A DNA stretch of 64,000 nucleotides from PALSA-911 sp963743035 (GCA_963743035.1 CAVUOB010000003.1:372001-436000); one strand, 5' to 3'. Positions 29,405-38,579 are shown, counted from the first letter of the stretch. Program-made: numbers and translations. The notes: generated by a model not told the origin, from the letters alone.

Positions 29405-29998
29405 TCATCGCGACGCCCCGTTCACCAGCACGACAGGCTGCTCCGTCCCGACCGCATGCGCCACGGGGGCGGCCGTCAGGGCTTCCGGCCATGTCCAGGC
29501 CGCGAACAGGGCGCGCATGGCGGGGATCGGGCAGTCGAACGGCGGCCCACCTTCGCGTCCGGTCTGCATGAACAGGATGAACAGCCGCCCGCCCGGGCGC
29601 AGCCAGCGTCGCAGCTGCGCCTCATAGGCCGGCCACAGTTCCGGCGGCAGGGCGCAGAGGCAGGTCTGGTCGTAGACGGCGTCAAACGCAGTCCAGGGAT
29701 GCGAGGTGGGCGCCCGCCATGTCGTGACATCGGCCTGAACCGCGCGCCCGGCGCCGATGCGGCCCGCCTGCACCGCCACGGCGCTTTCCGAAAGATCGAG
29801 TGTCACGACATCGAAGCCCGCCGCGAGCAGCGCGGCCGGTTCCGGGCTGCGGCCTGCGCCGGGCACCAGGATACGGCAGGGCGCCAGTTCCCCCGATGCC
29901 CGCCAGGCCAGGAAGGCGGGGTTGAGCTCGCGGCGCTCCCACGGGGTGCGCCCCTCGCGGAACCGGCTCTCCCAGAAATCGTCCGGCAATCCGCTCAT
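29405..29998 (-). CDS. thiopurine S-methyltransferase-like SAM methyltransferase
   Basis: 197 residues of the TPMT family: DFWESRFREGRTPWERRELN at the start, SAM motif I RILVPGAGRSPEPAALLAAG, acidic LDLSE, YDQTCLCALPPELWPAYEAQ and RPGGRLFILFMQTGREGGPP. In bacteria such enzymes methylate sulfur, selenium or tellurium compounds or small thiols. The start overlaps the stop of the upstream substrate-binding protein by 4 bp (29995-29998), so the two are co-transcribed. Confidence 0.88.
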   Translation of the reverse strand: MSGLPDDFWESRFREGRTPWERRELNPAFLAWRASGELAPCRILVPGAGRSPEPAALLAAGFDVVTLDLSESAVAVQAGRIGAGRAVQADVTTWRAPTSHPWTAFDAVYDQTCLCALPPELWPAYEAQLRRWLRPGGRLFILFMQTGREGGPPFDCPIPAMRALFAAWTWPEALTAAPVAHAVGTEQPVVLVNGASR

Positions 29999-31575
29999 GC
30001 GGTCCGACGCACGTTCCAGAACACCGGGATCCCCTTCAGCACGCCGGTCAGGTTGTTCTGATACGCCGTTGCATTCAGCTGCTGGCCCAGCGGCACATAA
30101 GGCACGTCCTGGAATGCCTGCAATTGCATCGCCCGCGCCAGCTTCTGCTGCGCCGCCAGGTCCGGCGCCTGGAACCAGTCATTGCGCAATGTCTCCAGCT
30201 CCGGGCTGGTCGGCCAGCCGGGCGCTGCCGCGCGTCCATTGCCGCGCAGGAAGGCATGTCCGGCCGGGGTGAACTGGTCGGTGCCGCTCCAGAACGTGTG
30301 GAACACGCTCCAGCCGCCCTTGTCCACCGGCTCGGTCTTCACCCGGCGCTGCACCACCGTGCCCCAGTCGCTGATCGCGTACTCGACATTGAGGCCGAGC
30401 TGCTTCAGCAGATCCGCGCCGACATCGGACAAGGCCTTGGAGGAAGCGATGTCGGACGCGCCGAGCACGACCACCTTCTCGCCGTTATAGCCGGACGCCT
30501 TCACCGCCTCGCGCGACTTCGCCAGGTCGCGCTTGCCTGACAGCACCGCCATGCCGGCATCGTTGGCGAGCGGCGTGCCCGGACAGAACACCCCGACGCC
30601 GTCGCGCCACCAGTCAGGATCGGTGCCGGCCACCGCCACCATGAAATCCGCCTGCGTCACGGCGCCCAGCACAGCGCGGCGCAGGGCCGGGTTGTCGAAC
30701 GGCGGCACCAGCTGGTTGAACCGCATCGTGGCGATCAGCCCGGTGGGGTCGTTGTTGCGCACCGTCACGCCCGACATGCCGCGCAACGCCGGCACCAGGT
30801 CGGCGTCGGGGATCCACCACCAATCGACCTCGCCGGCCTGCATCGCCGACAGGGCGGTGCTGGCATCGGGGATGATGTGCCATTCGACGCGATCGAGATG
30901 CGCCACCTTCGGCCCGGCGGTCCAATCCGCCACGCCGTCGGGCCGCGGCACGTAGCCCGCGAATTTCTCATAGGCCAGCAGCGCGCCAGGCACCCGCTCA
31001 TCCGCCTTGAAGCGGAACGGGCCGCTGCCGACCATTTCCGTCACCTGCTTGAACGGGTCCGTGAGTGCCAGGCGCTCCGGCATGATGGCGCACATGTTCG
31101 GCGCCGACTTGCCGAGCGCGGTCGGCAGCAGCGGAAACGGCTGCTTCAGGCGGAACCGCACGGTCCTGTCGTCGGGCGCCGACAACTCGTCGGTGGCCGC
31201 CATCAGCGCCTGGCCGAAGGCATCCCGCGCCCCCCAGCGCCGCACGCTGGCCGCCACGTCGCGCGCCAGCACCGGCGTATTGTCATGAAAGCGCAGGCCG
31301 TCGCGCAGGGTCAGGTTCCAGATCCGCCCGCCGCTCTCGGTCACCGCGCCGGCCAGCATCTGCGGCGACATCTCATAGGCGCTGTTCATGCCGAACAGCG
31401 TGTCGAACACGAGGTAGCCGTGATCGCGCGTCGGGTAGGTCGTGGTCCAGACCGGATCGAGCACGGGCACGTCGGTCTGCGGCACGAATTTCAGCACATT
31501 CGCACCGGCCGCCCGGCCGATCGAGGGCAGCGCAAGCGCGGAGGCGGAGGCGGCGAGAAACGTGCGGCGATGCAT
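29995..31575 (-). CDS. ABC transporter periplasmic binding protein, dipeptide/oligopeptide type
   Basis: 526 residues with a signal MHRRTFLAASASALALPSIG and the SBP_bac_5 architecture. Blocks: LDPVWTTTYPTRDHGYLVFD, WNLTLRDGLRFHDNTPVLARDVAASVRRW (split here), a hinge FKADERVPGALLAYEKF, and VEYAISDWGTVVQRR. It captures peptides or similar ligands in the periplasm. No permease or ATPase genes are next to it, so it is an orphan receptor. It is coupled by a 4-bp overlap to the TPMT-like gene. Confidence 0.9.
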   Translation of the reverse strand: MHRRTFLAASASALALPSIGRAAGANVLKFVPQTDVPVLDPVWTTTYPTRDHGYLVFDTLFGMNSAYEMSPQMLAGAVTESGGRIWNLTLRDGLRFHDNTPVLARDVAASVRRWGARDAFGQALMAATDELSAPDDRTVRFRLKQPFPLLPTALGKSAPNMCAIMPERLALTDPFKQVTEMVGSGPFRFKADERVPGALLAYEKFAGYVPRPDGVADWTAGPKVAHLDRVEWHIIPDASTALSAMQAGEVDWWWIPDADLVPALRGMSGVTVRNNDPTGLIATMRFNQLVPPFDNPALRRAVLGAVTQADFMVAVAGTDPDWWRDGVGVFCPGTPLANDAGMAVLSGKRDLAKSREAVKASGYNGEKVVVLGASDIASSKALSDVGADLLKQLGLNVEYAISDWGTVVQRRVKTEPVDKGGWSVFHTFWSGTDQFTPAGHAFLRGNGRAAAPGWPTSPELETLRNDWFQAPDLAAQQKLARAMQLQAFQDVPYVPLGQQLNATAYQNNLTGVLKGIPVFWNVRRTA

Positions 31576-31692
31576 GGACGGGATCTCTCCTGCGGATGGA
31601 TGGCGAAGCGTAGCGCGCCAACGCACGCGCCGCAGCATAAAGCCGCAAGCGGGCCCGCCTCGGCGCTCAGCGCCGGAAGACCGCCTCGGCGC

Positions 31693-32322
31693 TCAGCGCC
31701 GGAGGATCGCCTCGGCGTGCGACCGCCGGTATTCCCATCCCGCCCGCTCCAGTTCGGGATCCCGCGTCTCCGCCTCGGGATAGCCGAGGCAGAGATGGCC
31801 GATGAAGCGCCAGTCGCGCGGAACATCCAGAATTTCGGCCATGCGCGGCGGATCGAGGATGGACACCCAGCCCATGCCGATCCCCTCGGCCCGGGCCGCG
31901 AGCCAGAGCGTGTGCACGGCGGCGACCACCGAATACTCGGCCATCTCCGGCATGGTCCGCCGCCCCAGCCCATGGCCGGTTTCCGTGCCAGGGTCGGCGA
32001 ACACGCTGACCTGCGCCGGCGCCTGTTCGATGCCCGCCAGCTTGAGCGCGGCGTAGCGCCGGCCCTGTTCGTCCGGATAGGCGGCGAGCGCGTCCCGATT
32101 GCAGTCCCGGAACACCTCCAGCACCTGCCGCCGCCGCGCCGGGTCGTCGACGATGACGAACCGCCAGGGCTGGCTCAACCCGACCGAGGGAGAGAGGCAG
32201 GCGATGCCCAGCAGGCGGTCGAGCGCGCCGGGCGGCAAAGCCTCGCCGCGGAACCGCCGGACGTCGCGCCGCCAGGTGAACAGCTCGAGCAGGCGCGATC
32301 GGAATTCGTCATCGAAAATCAT
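31693..32322 (-). CDS. bluB: 5,6-dimethylbenzimidazole synthase
   Basis: 209 residues of the nitroreductase fold. BluB blocks: FDDEFRSRLLELFTWRRDVR at the start, ACLSPSVGLSQPWRFVIVDD, and the central AGIEQAPAQVSVFADPGTET, followed by GLGRRTMPEMAEYSVVAAVHTLWLAARAEGIGMGW in two parts. It cannibalises FMN to make the lower ligand of vitamin B12. No other cobalamin genes and no convincing cobalamin riboswitch are adjacent. It is divergent from queE. Confidence 0.9.
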   Translation of the reverse strand: MIFDDEFRSRLLELFTWRRDVRRFRGEALPPGALDRLLGIACLSPSVGLSQPWRFVIVDDPARRRQVLEVFRDCNRDALAAYPDEQGRRYAALKLAGIEQAPAQVSVFADPGTETGHGLGRRTMPEMAEYSVVAAVHTLWLAARAEGIGMGWVSILDPPRMAEILDVPRDWRFIGHLCLGYPEAETRDPELERAGWEYRRSHAEAILRR

Positions 32323-32587
32323 GGCACAACCCAGGCTCGACACCCGGTCCCGGCGGTGCCGGGGCAGGCAATGCACCCGTTTCCCCGCCGGGCGCAAATA
32401 TGGGGCGCAAGCACGGGGCGGAGGCACTGGCGGATCGACGCGGCTTTCATCCCGCGGGGCGGCGTGCCATATCACGGCCACCCCCAATGCCCGATGGTCC
32501 CGGCAGCCCGTCCCGCCGCCACCGGCGAAGCGACCGCCCCCGCCGCGGGGCCCTGGGCATCTGAAACCTTTCGAGAGCGCTAGCGGA

Positions 32588-33223
32588 ATGGCCTATACCG
32601 TCAAGGAGATCTTCTACACCCTCCAGGGGGAGGGGGCGCAGGCCGGCCGCGCGTCCGTGTTCTGCCGCTTTTCCGGCTGCAATCTCTGGTCCGGCCGGGA
32701 AGAGGACCGCGCAGCGGCGACCTGCCAGTTCTGCGATACCGATTTCGTCGGCACCGACGGCACCGGCGGCGGCAAGTTCCGCACCGCCGAGGCCCTGGCC
32801 GACGCCGTCGCCGCGCAGTGGCCGGCCGACCGGCCGTTCTCGCGCTTCGTCGTCTGCACCGGCGGGGAGCCGCTGCTGCAGCTGGATGACGCGCTGATCG
32901 CCGCGCTGCATGCGCGCGGGTTCGAGATCGCGGTGGAAACCAACGGCACGCTGGCCGCGCCGGCGGGGATCGACTGGATCTGCGTCAGCCCCAAGGCCGG
33001 CGCGAAGCTGCGCCAGACCACGGGCCAGGAGCTGAAGCTGGTGGTCCCCCAGGAAGGCCTGTCGCCAGAGGCGTTCGAGGATCTGGATTTCGGGCGCTTC
33101 TCGCTGCAGCCGATGGACGGGCCGGAGCGCGAGCGCAACACGCAATGGGCCACCGAGTTCTGCCTCGCCCATCCGCGCTGGCATCTGAGCCTGCAGACGC
33201 ACAAGATGATCGGTATCCGCTAG
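32588..33223 (+). CDS. queE: 7-carboxy-7-deazaguanine synthase
   Basis: 211 residues, a radical SAM enzyme of queuosine/preQ0 synthesis. The start MAYTVKEIFYTLQGEG is diagnostic. The cluster motif is C-x14-C-x2-C (FCRFSGCNLW, then TCQFCDTDF), the variant seen in several proteobacterial QueE proteins, instead of Cx3Cx2C. VCTGGEPLLQ and VETNGTLAAP bind SAM and substrate. No other queuosine genes are near. Confidence 0.95.
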   Translation: MAYTVKEIFYTLQGEGAQAGRASVFCRFSGCNLWSGREEDRAAATCQFCDTDFVGTDGTGGGKFRTAEALADAVAAQWPADRPFSRFVVCTGGEPLLQLDDALIAALHARGFEIAVETNGTLAAPAGIDWICVSPKAGAKLRQTTGQELKLVVPQEGLSPEAFEDLDFGRFSLQPMDGPERERNTQWATEFCLAHPRWHLSLQTHKMIGIR

Positions 33224-33239
33224 CCGGTTGGTCGTCGCG

Positions 33240-33434
33240 CCTGTCTGATCGGTGATTGTGCTTGCGTCCGCCCAACCGGCCTCAACCCCAAGCCGGCCAA
33301 GCGGCCGGGCGCTACGCGCGGGTTGACCCCGGCCGGGCCGACGAAGTGAGTGCTGCGATCAGACAAGCCCAAGAACTGCGCATCTGAGGTCTGCCCATCT
33401 CTCCGGCCGGACAATCCGGAATCGAGGCAGCCGA
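33240..33434. repeat. dispersed intergenic repeat, copy B
   Basis: It carries the same ordered blocks as 26352-26600: CTGTCTGATCG, GATTGTGCTTGCGTCCGCCC, CGACGAAG, GATCAGACAAGCC, GGTCTGCCCATCTC, CCGGCCGGACAATCC and GAATCGAGGCAGCCGA. CTGTCTGATC and GATCAGACAAG are inverted relative to each other. The internal spacer is unrelated to copy A and has its own GGCCGG-rich stems. It lies 3' of queE in the 456-bp gap before the MgtC gene. The remainder of that gap (33435-33679) has no recognisable gene. Confidence 0.75.
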
Positions 33435-33679
33435 AAACCACCAGCCTTCTATCCAGGCGGCGCATCCAGCTCCTGGCTGATGGCCGCGGCGAGCGAGCAT
33501 GGCCTGCATAAAATTCTGCTTCCTTCGGCTGGCGCAGTCTGGTCCGTGGGGAAGCAAAACAGTGACAGGATTGCGGTTTGGCTGAAAGCGGCACCCCGGC
33601 GTCGTTTTTCCCCGCTCCGCGATTGTTCTTCCCGCTTCCGGCCCCTAAGGGGTCCCGGCAACCGATCGAGGCCGGCCCC

Positions 33680-34420
33680 ATGTCCCAGCTGCCATCCCAG
33701 CTGCTACCCCTGCTCGCCGACATTCGTGACAGCGTGCTGATGAACACCTTCCTGGGCCTGGCCACCGCCTTCGCCCTTGGCACGCTGATCGGCTTCGAGC
33801 GGCAGTGGCGCCAGCGCAGCGCCGGGCTGCGCACCAACGTCCTGGTCGCGGTCGGCGCCGCCGCGTTCGCCGATATCGGCATGCGCCTCACGGGCGCGGA
33901 GGGCGCGACCCGGATCATCTCCTATGTGGTGTCCGGCATCGGCTTCCTCGGCGCCGGCGTGATCCTGAAGGACGGCACCAGCATCCGCGGCCTGAACACG
34001 GCCGCGACCCTCTGGTGCTCCGCCGCGGTCGGCACCATCGCCGGCGCGGGCATGCGCGGAGAGGCGGTGCTGGTGGCCGCCTTCGTGCTGGCCGGCAACA
34101 CGCTGCTGCGCCCGCTGGTGAACTACGTCAACCGTCGCCCGATCGACGAGGACACGACGGAAACGATCTACCGCGTGCACGCGATCTGCGACCCCGAGCA
34201 TGTCTCGGATGTGCGCGACCTGCTGTACGCCGAGCTGGAGCGCGCCCGCTACCCCGTCCAGGAGATCGAGACCCTGTCGGACACGGAGGAACAGGTGGAG
34301 CTGGCGGCGGTGCTGGTCCCGACGACCGCCGAGGCCGCGGAGCTCGATGCGGTCGTGCGGGCGTTGCTCGCGTCGCGCGTGGTCGACAGCGCCACATGGA
34401 CCACGGCCGCCTCCGTCTAG
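33680..34420 (+). CDS. MgtC/SapB family membrane protein
   Basis: 246 residues. About five hydrophobic segments fill the first 150 residues, with the family blocks FALGTLIGFERQWRQRSAGL, RTNVLVAVGAAAFADIGMRL and GFLGAGVILKDGTSIRGLNT. A soluble ACT-like C-terminal domain (about 160-246) follows. MgtC proteins modulate membrane energetics and magnesium stress; SapB-type homologues are of unclear function. The frame is open upstream, but ATG 33680 matches the family start. Confidence 0.88.
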   Translation: MSQLPSQLLPLLADIRDSVLMNTFLGLATAFALGTLIGFERQWRQRSAGLRTNVLVAVGAAAFADIGMRLTGAEGATRIISYVVSGIGFLGAGVILKDGTSIRGLNTAATLWCSAAVGTIAGAGMRGEAVLVAAFVLAGNTLLRPLVNYVNRRPIDEDTTETIYRVHAICDPEHVSDVRDLLYAELERARYPVQEIETLSDTEEQVELAAVLVPTTAEAAELDAVVRALLASRVVDSATWTTAASV

Positions 34421-34440
34421 CCCGGCCCCGCCGCTCCCCC

Positions 34441-34494
34441 GCCGGATCATCCGGAATCGGCGCAGCCGACAGGGACGACCTCCCTGGTAATGAT
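34441..34494. repeat. partial copy of the dispersed repeat (copy C)
   Basis: GCCGGATCATCCGGAATCGG, then CGCAGCCGA and CTCCCTGGTAATGA, correspond to the 3' part of copy A (GGCCGGACAATCCAGAATCG, AGGCAGCCGA, GTCCCTGATAATGA). It sits between convergent mgtC-like and galM-like genes, so all three copies lie downstream of genes. Confidence 0.55.
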
Positions 34495-34496
34495 AT

Positions 34497-35651
34497 CTAA
34501 TGGCCTTTTGCCTCCGTCACATCCGTTGTGAAACGGTACACCGTGGTCGCCTTGAACGTTTGTCCGGGCTTCAGCTCGGTCGTCGGGAACCCCGGCTTGT
34601 TCGGGCTGTCCGGGAAATGCTGCGTCTCCAGCGCGAACGCGTCGGATTGGCGGTACGTGGAGCCGGACGACCCGACGACGGAGCCATCCAGGGCATTGGC
34701 GCTGTAGACCTGCAAACCCGGCTGCGTCGTGCGCAGCTCCAGAATGCGGCCGCTGGCAGGGTCGTAGGCGCGCGCCGCCAGCGGCATCGGGTCACCCGGC
34801 GGCTTGTTCAGCACGAAATTGTGGTCGTAACCATGCGCCGTGACCATTTGCGGATCCGGGCTGTCGAGCCGCGCCCCGATCGGGACCATGTTCCGGAAAT
34901 CCAACGGCGTGCCCGCAACGGGCGCGAGCTCCCCGGTGGGGATGCTCGTTTCATCCATCGGCGTGTAACTGTCGGCATTGACCTGCAGCAACTGCCGAAA
35001 GACGGGACCGGAGCCGTTGCCCGCGAGATTGAAGTAGGAGTGGTTGGTCAGGTTCAGCACCGTGTCCTTGTCGGTGGTTGCCTCGTAATCGATGCGCAGT
35101 TCGTTGGCGTTCGTCAGCGTGTAGGTGACACGCACGTTCAGCGTGCCCGGGAAATGCTCGTCGCCGTCCGGGCTGGTATGGCTCAGCGTCGCGCTCACAT
35201 CGCCGCCGTCGCCTTGCGTCTGCACCTGCCACAGGGCCTTGTCGAAACCATTCGGTCCACCATGAAGGGTGTTTTGGTGGTTGTTCGCGATCAGCCGGTA
35301 TTCCGTTCCGTCCAGCGTGAAGCGCGCGTTGGCGATGCGGTTCGCGTAGCGGCCGATAAGGGCGCCGAAATGGAACGGCTGTCGCTCGTAATCCGTCAGC
35401 GAGCGACAGCCCAGCACCACGTCGCCAGGCTTTCCATCGCGGTCCGGCACGTCGATCTCGGTGATGACCCCGCCATAGGTCATGAATTTCACGACCATGC
35501 CGTGATCGTTGGTCATTGTGTAGAGATCGACCTGCCGCCCGTCCTGCGTCACGCCGAAGGATGCCTTCTCGATGTGTCCCGCAAAGGCCGGCGTGGTTGC
35601 GGCAAGGAGCGCGCCCATCATGGCAAGCGTCCCCGCGTGTGGGCTCTGCAT
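34497..35651 (-). CDS. galM: secreted aldose 1-epimerase
   Basis: 384 residues. A signal peptide (ends near TTPAFA, residue 24) is followed by a GalM fold: MTYGGVITEIDVPDRDGK, IGRYANRIANARFTLDG, NHQNTLHGGPNGFDK, the catalytic-His LNLTNHSYFNLAGNG, and YDHNFVLN. It interconverts alpha and beta anomers of aldoses, here probably in the periplasm. No galactose genes are near. The signal peptide fixes the start at 35651. Confidence 0.92.
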   Translation of the reverse strand: MQSPHAGTLAMMGALLAATTPAFAGHIEKASFGVTQDGRQVDLYTMTNDHGMVVKFMTYGGVITEIDVPDRDGKPGDVVLGCRSLTDYERQPFHFGALIGRYANRIANARFTLDGTEYRLIANNHQNTLHGGPNGFDKALWQVQTQGDGGDVSATLSHTSPDGDEHFPGTLNVRVTYTLTNANELRIDYEATTDKDTVLNLTNHSYFNLAGNGSGPVFRQLLQVNADSYTPMDETSIPTGELAPVAGTPLDFRNMVPIGARLDSPDPQMVTAHGYDHNFVLNKPPGDPMPLAARAYDPASGRILELRTTQPGLQVYSANALDGSVVGSSGSTYRQSDAFALETQHFPDSPNKPGFPTTELKPGQTFKATTVYRFTTDVTEAKGH

Positions 35652-35770
35652 TCGAACCGCCCTCCGTCGAAGCGCCGGGATTGTTCGTCCTCCGCACCGG
35701 GCGTGACAAGCCACGCGCGTCGGCCGACCATCAACACGCTGTGATGCGCAACAGAATTGCCGGCGGGCAT

Positions 35771-36574
35771 CTACGGCATGGGGTCGCACCCCACGGTCCC
35801 GCGCGAATTGACCCGCATCTTCCCCGACCGCTGCAGCGTCACATCCACATCGTAGGAGATGACGCTCGGATCCTCCGAGGTGACCTTCGCCTTGCCGTAG
35901 GAAGCGGCGCAGACGGGGATGAACGGCTGCGCCTGCGCCAGCGCATGCGGGACCTTCCCCTCGTTCAGCAGCTTGGCCCAGCAGGCGGGCCCCTCCTTGT
36001 AGACCGAGCAGGAACCGTTGACCCCGTGCCGGTACCGCAGGCGCACGGCATTGCCCTTCAAGGTCACGGAGGTGAACACGCCGTTGGTCGTGCCGTCGCG
36101 GTAGATCACCTGCCCGCCCACGGCATCCAGCACCACGAACGGGATGGCGCCGGTCGGGTCCGTCGCGCTGAAGAACAGGAACGGGCCTTTCCGGCCGGCG
36201 AAGCTGTGGCTGGCGGTGTTCAGCTTGGTCTCGCCCGCGGCGGGATCGGCGGTGCAGGGCGGCCGCTGCGAACCCGCGGCCACCGGAACCACGCTGGCCG
36301 CGCCGGGCGCGGGCGTATCGATGCCGGTCTCCCGGATCATCAGGTCGGGATAATAGGTGCAGCGGATCTCTCCGGCGGGATCCTGCTCCGGCCTGGCAGC
36401 GACATGCCGGAACGGCACGCGCTGGACCGCCACGGGGCGGTCGAACGCGGAGGTTTCGCGCGATGCCTTGTCCGCGGCGTTGGCCGTGCCGGACGGCGCG
36501 ATGCCGGGCAAACTCAGCAGAACGGGCAAAATCAGCAAAAGGAGCATCGGAAACAGCAGCCGGGGGCCGGTCAC
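35771..36574 (-). CDS. secreted protein of unknown function
   Basis: 267 residues from GTG 36574, whose GTGA overlaps the stop of the upstream vWA gene. A hydrophobic leader, LLFPMLLLLILPVLLSLPG, is followed by a signal-peptidase-like TANA. The mature part has several cysteines (IRCTYYPDLMI, PPCTAD, GSCSVY, PACWAK, IPVCAAS, VGCDPMP), suggesting disulfides in the periplasm. I do not recognise the family. It is the last gene of the run that begins with hmp. Other in-frame starts are TTG 36613 and ATG 36547. Confidence 0.7.
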   Translation of the reverse strand: MTGPRLLFPMLLLLILPVLLSLPGIAPSGTANAADKASRETSAFDRPVAVQRVPFRHVAARPEQDPAGEIRCTYYPDLMIRETGIDTPAPGAASVVPVAAGSQRPPCTADPAAGETKLNTASHSFAGRKGPFLFFSATDPTGAIPFVVLDAVGGQVIYRDGTTNGVFTSVTLKGNAVRLRYRHGVNGSCSVYKEGPACWAKLLNEGKVPHALAQAQPFIPVCAASYGKAKVTSEDPSVISYDVDVTLQRSGKMRVNSRGTVGCDPMP

Positions 36575-37314
36575 GCGTGGCCGTGCGCCGATCGCTGCGG
36601 GTCCTGCTGCCAAGGCATCTCCCTCCCCGCGATCTCTTGTATCAGTTTCCGCCGGATCGCCTCGCCAAACGCCGCGAAGTCATTGGCCGCGACCAGGAAC
36701 GCCCCCGGTCCGCCGATCACCGAAGCGCGATAATACTCCGCCAGCGACTGGCCCGGAATGGGCGGATTGCCGGTGCCGATCGGCAGTCCGTTGATCGTGA
36801 TGCCTTCCGCCGCCAGCCGGTCCCGCTCCGGCTCGGGCGGCGGGCCGTTGTTGTTGGCGCCGTCGCCGGAGACGTCGATCACCCGGCGCGTGCCCTCGAA
36901 CGGACACGCGGCCAGCACCTCCCGGCTGTATTCCAGCCCGCCGGAGATGCTGGTCCATGTCATGTTCTGCGGCGGCGTGGTTCCCAGCTGGTCGGACCAC
37001 GCCCGGGCGTCCTCGGCCCCGGCGATCCGGGTCCAGGGCACCACGATCTGATGATAGAAATAGCCGCCCCATTCGACATAGGCGACGGCGATCGCCCCCA
37101 GCGGCCCGCCGGCGACCGCCGCCAGCACCTTCGGATCGGTCATCGCCGCGCGATAGCCCTCGCGCTGCAACCGCGCCTCCGCCAGGTCCATCGACTGCGA
37201 CACGTCGACCGCCAGCACCAGCAGCAGATCCACCGCCATCGCCGCGCGCGCGGGCGCGATGCCAGACGCAACCCCGGTCGCGAGCACGCCGCCTAGGAGG
37301 GCGCGCCGCCGCAT
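36571..37314 (-). CDS. DUF1194 von Willebrand A domain protein
   Basis: 247 residues with an export signal (MRRRALLGGVLATGVASGIA) and a vWA domain. The metal-site DxSxS appears as VLAVDVSQSMDLAEA (near residue 36), followed by LQREGYRAAMTDPKVLAAVA and the conserved VIDVSGDGANNNGP. DUF1194 proteins are periplasmic and uncharacterised. It follows a small exported gene by 6 bp and overlaps the next gene by 4 bp. Confidence 0.88.
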   Translation of the reverse strand: MRRRALLGGVLATGVASGIAPARAAMAVDLLLVLAVDVSQSMDLAEARLQREGYRAAMTDPKVLAAVAGGPLGAIAVAYVEWGGYFYHQIVVPWTRIAGAEDARAWSDQLGTTPPQNMTWTSISGGLEYSREVLAACPFEGTRRVIDVSGDGANNNGPPPEPERDRLAAEGITINGLPIGTGNPPIPGQSLAEYYRASVIGGPGAFLVAANDFAAFGEAIRRKLIQEIAGREMPWQQDPQRSAHGHA

Positions 37315-37320
37315 CCGGCC

Positions 37321-37617
37321 CTACTGCCCCACCACCACGCCCTGCAGCGGCATCCCGCTTGCGGTCCGGCATGTGCAAAGCGTTCCGACCGCTCCCTGCA
37401 TGTCCATCCGGCAGGCCTGGCCGCCGACCCGGCAGATCGTGCTGAAGCCCGGCCGCAAGGGGCCGTCGGTCGCGGGCGGGAACCCCTGGTTGCCGAATGG
37501 CGACTGGCTGGGCGGAAATGCAGGCGGCGAATTGCCCCGCGAATTCGGCATGGTTCCCTGGGCCCGGACGGGAGCCGCGATCAGCAGCAGGGCGGCAACG
37601 GCGAGGCAGATGCGCAT
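37321..37617 (-). CDS. small exported protein, unknown function
   Basis: 98 residues from ATG 37617: signal MRICLAVAALLLIAAPVRAQ, a Pro/Asn-rich middle, and a cysteine-bearing C-terminal part (STICRVGGQACRMDM, GTLCTCRTASG). An alternative GTG at 37668 overlaps the phhB stop (GTGA) and would add 17 residues ahead of the signal. I do not recognise the family. It sits in the hmp run. Confidence 0.65.
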   Translation of the reverse strand: MRICLAVAALLLIAAPVRAQGTMPNSRGNSPPAFPPSQSPFGNQGFPPATDGPLRPGFSTICRVGGQACRMDMQGAVGTLCTCRTASGMPLQGVVVGQ

Positions 37618-37664
37618 CAGCCTCCGGGAAGCACGCACCGCGTCGGCGGGGCCGCCATCGCCCT

Positions 37665-38012
37665 TCACGGCCCGCTCCCCGCCGCGATCCGGTCGAGCTT
37701 CGTCGCCATGATGAAGTCGTTCTCGTGCAGTCCCTTGATCTTCTTGGTGCGCAGCGAAACCGTCGCATGGCCCCAGCCGAAGCAGATATCCGGGTGATGG
37801 CTCTCCGCCTCGGCCAGTTGGGCGGCGCGGGTCACGAAGGCGAATGCGTCCGAGAAATTTCGGAACCGGTAGTTGCGCTCGATGCGGGTGGCGTCATCCA
37901 TCAGCGCCCATTCGGGAGCCTGGGAGCGGTATGCCTCGGCCTCCGCCAGGGTCAGCGGCGGCACGCCGCCGCGGCATGGCGTGCAGGTCTTCTCCGCAAG
38001 CGTCGTGCTCAT
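37665..38012 (-). CDS. phhB: pterin-4a-carbinolamine dehydratase
   Basis: 115 residues. The family motif is ESHHPDICFGWGHATVSLRT (active-site His pair plus later His), after IERNYRFRNFSDAFAFVTRA. The enzyme dehydrates 4a-hydroxytetrahydropterin to regenerate the cofactor of aromatic amino acid hydroxylases; it also occurs without them. No phenylalanine hydroxylase is here. Its place in the hmp/globin run is unusual. Confidence 0.93.
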   Translation of the reverse strand: MSTTLAEKTCTPCRGGVPPLTLAEAEAYRSQAPEWALMDDATRIERNYRFRNFSDAFAFVTRAAQLAEAESHHPDICFGWGHATVSLRTKKIKGLHENDFIMATKLDRIAAGSGP

Positions 38013-38078
38013 GTTGCTTCCTCCCCGTTCCTGGCCTTTCAGTTGGGGACGCCGGGGCAGGCCCGAAAGGGGGCCGGG

Positions 38079-38570
38079 TCAACCCGACACGGAAGCCGAA
38101 CCGCCGCGACGCGCCCTTGGTTGCGCCCGTGCCTGCGGCAGCGTCCCGCGGCTGACGGCGATCCCGAGCTCCAGGCTTTGCGCAATCCGCCTGGCCCGGA
38201 CCATCAGATGCTCCACCGCCGCCGGCGTGCAGATCGAGTTGGCGGTTTCCTCGAACAATTCCAGCCAGCGCGCGAAATGCGCCGGCTCCAGTCCGAGCGG
38301 CAGATGCGCCGCCATCGGCTGGCCGTGATAGCGCCCGGTCATCAACGCGACCGACGACCAGAAGGCGCAGATCTGGGTGATATGCGCCTCCCAGTCCCGC
38401 ACATGGGCGAAGATCGGGCCGATCAGCCTGTCCTGCCGCGCGGCGCCGTAGAATGCCCGCACCAGCCGTTCGAGAACCGCCTCGTCGAGGCCGGTCGCCG
38501 CGCGGATGCCTTGCGCCAGCTCCGCCCGGCGCTCGGCCGTTTCGGGGATCGGCATCGACGGTGCGGCCAT
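38079..38570 (-). CDS. group III truncated haemoglobin
   Basis: 163 residues; the globin part spans about 15-135. Matches: ERLVRAFYGAARQDRLIGPIF, then FWSSVALMTGRYHGQPMAAHLPL with the proximal-His region LEPAHFARWLELFEETAN. Group III globins are thought to handle NO or redox ligands. It lies 9 bp downstream of hmp, so the two haem proteins are co-transcribed. The C-terminal 25 residues are Arg/Gly-rich and not part of the fold. Confidence 0.88.
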   Translation of the reverse strand: MAAPSMPIPETAERRAELAQGIRAATGLDEAVLERLVRAFYGAARQDRLIGPIFAHVRDWEAHITQICAFWSSVALMTGRYHGQPMAAHLPLGLEPAHFARWLELFEETANSICTPAAVEHLMVRARRIAQSLELGIAVSRGTLPQARAQPRARRGGSASVSG

Positions 38571-38579
38571 CGGCCTGCC

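Noticed and set aside
32323..32587. Possible cobalamin riboswitch upstream of bluB
   Set aside because: No convincing B12-box (GCCACTG-type) with the expected neighbouring stems is seen on the minus strand.
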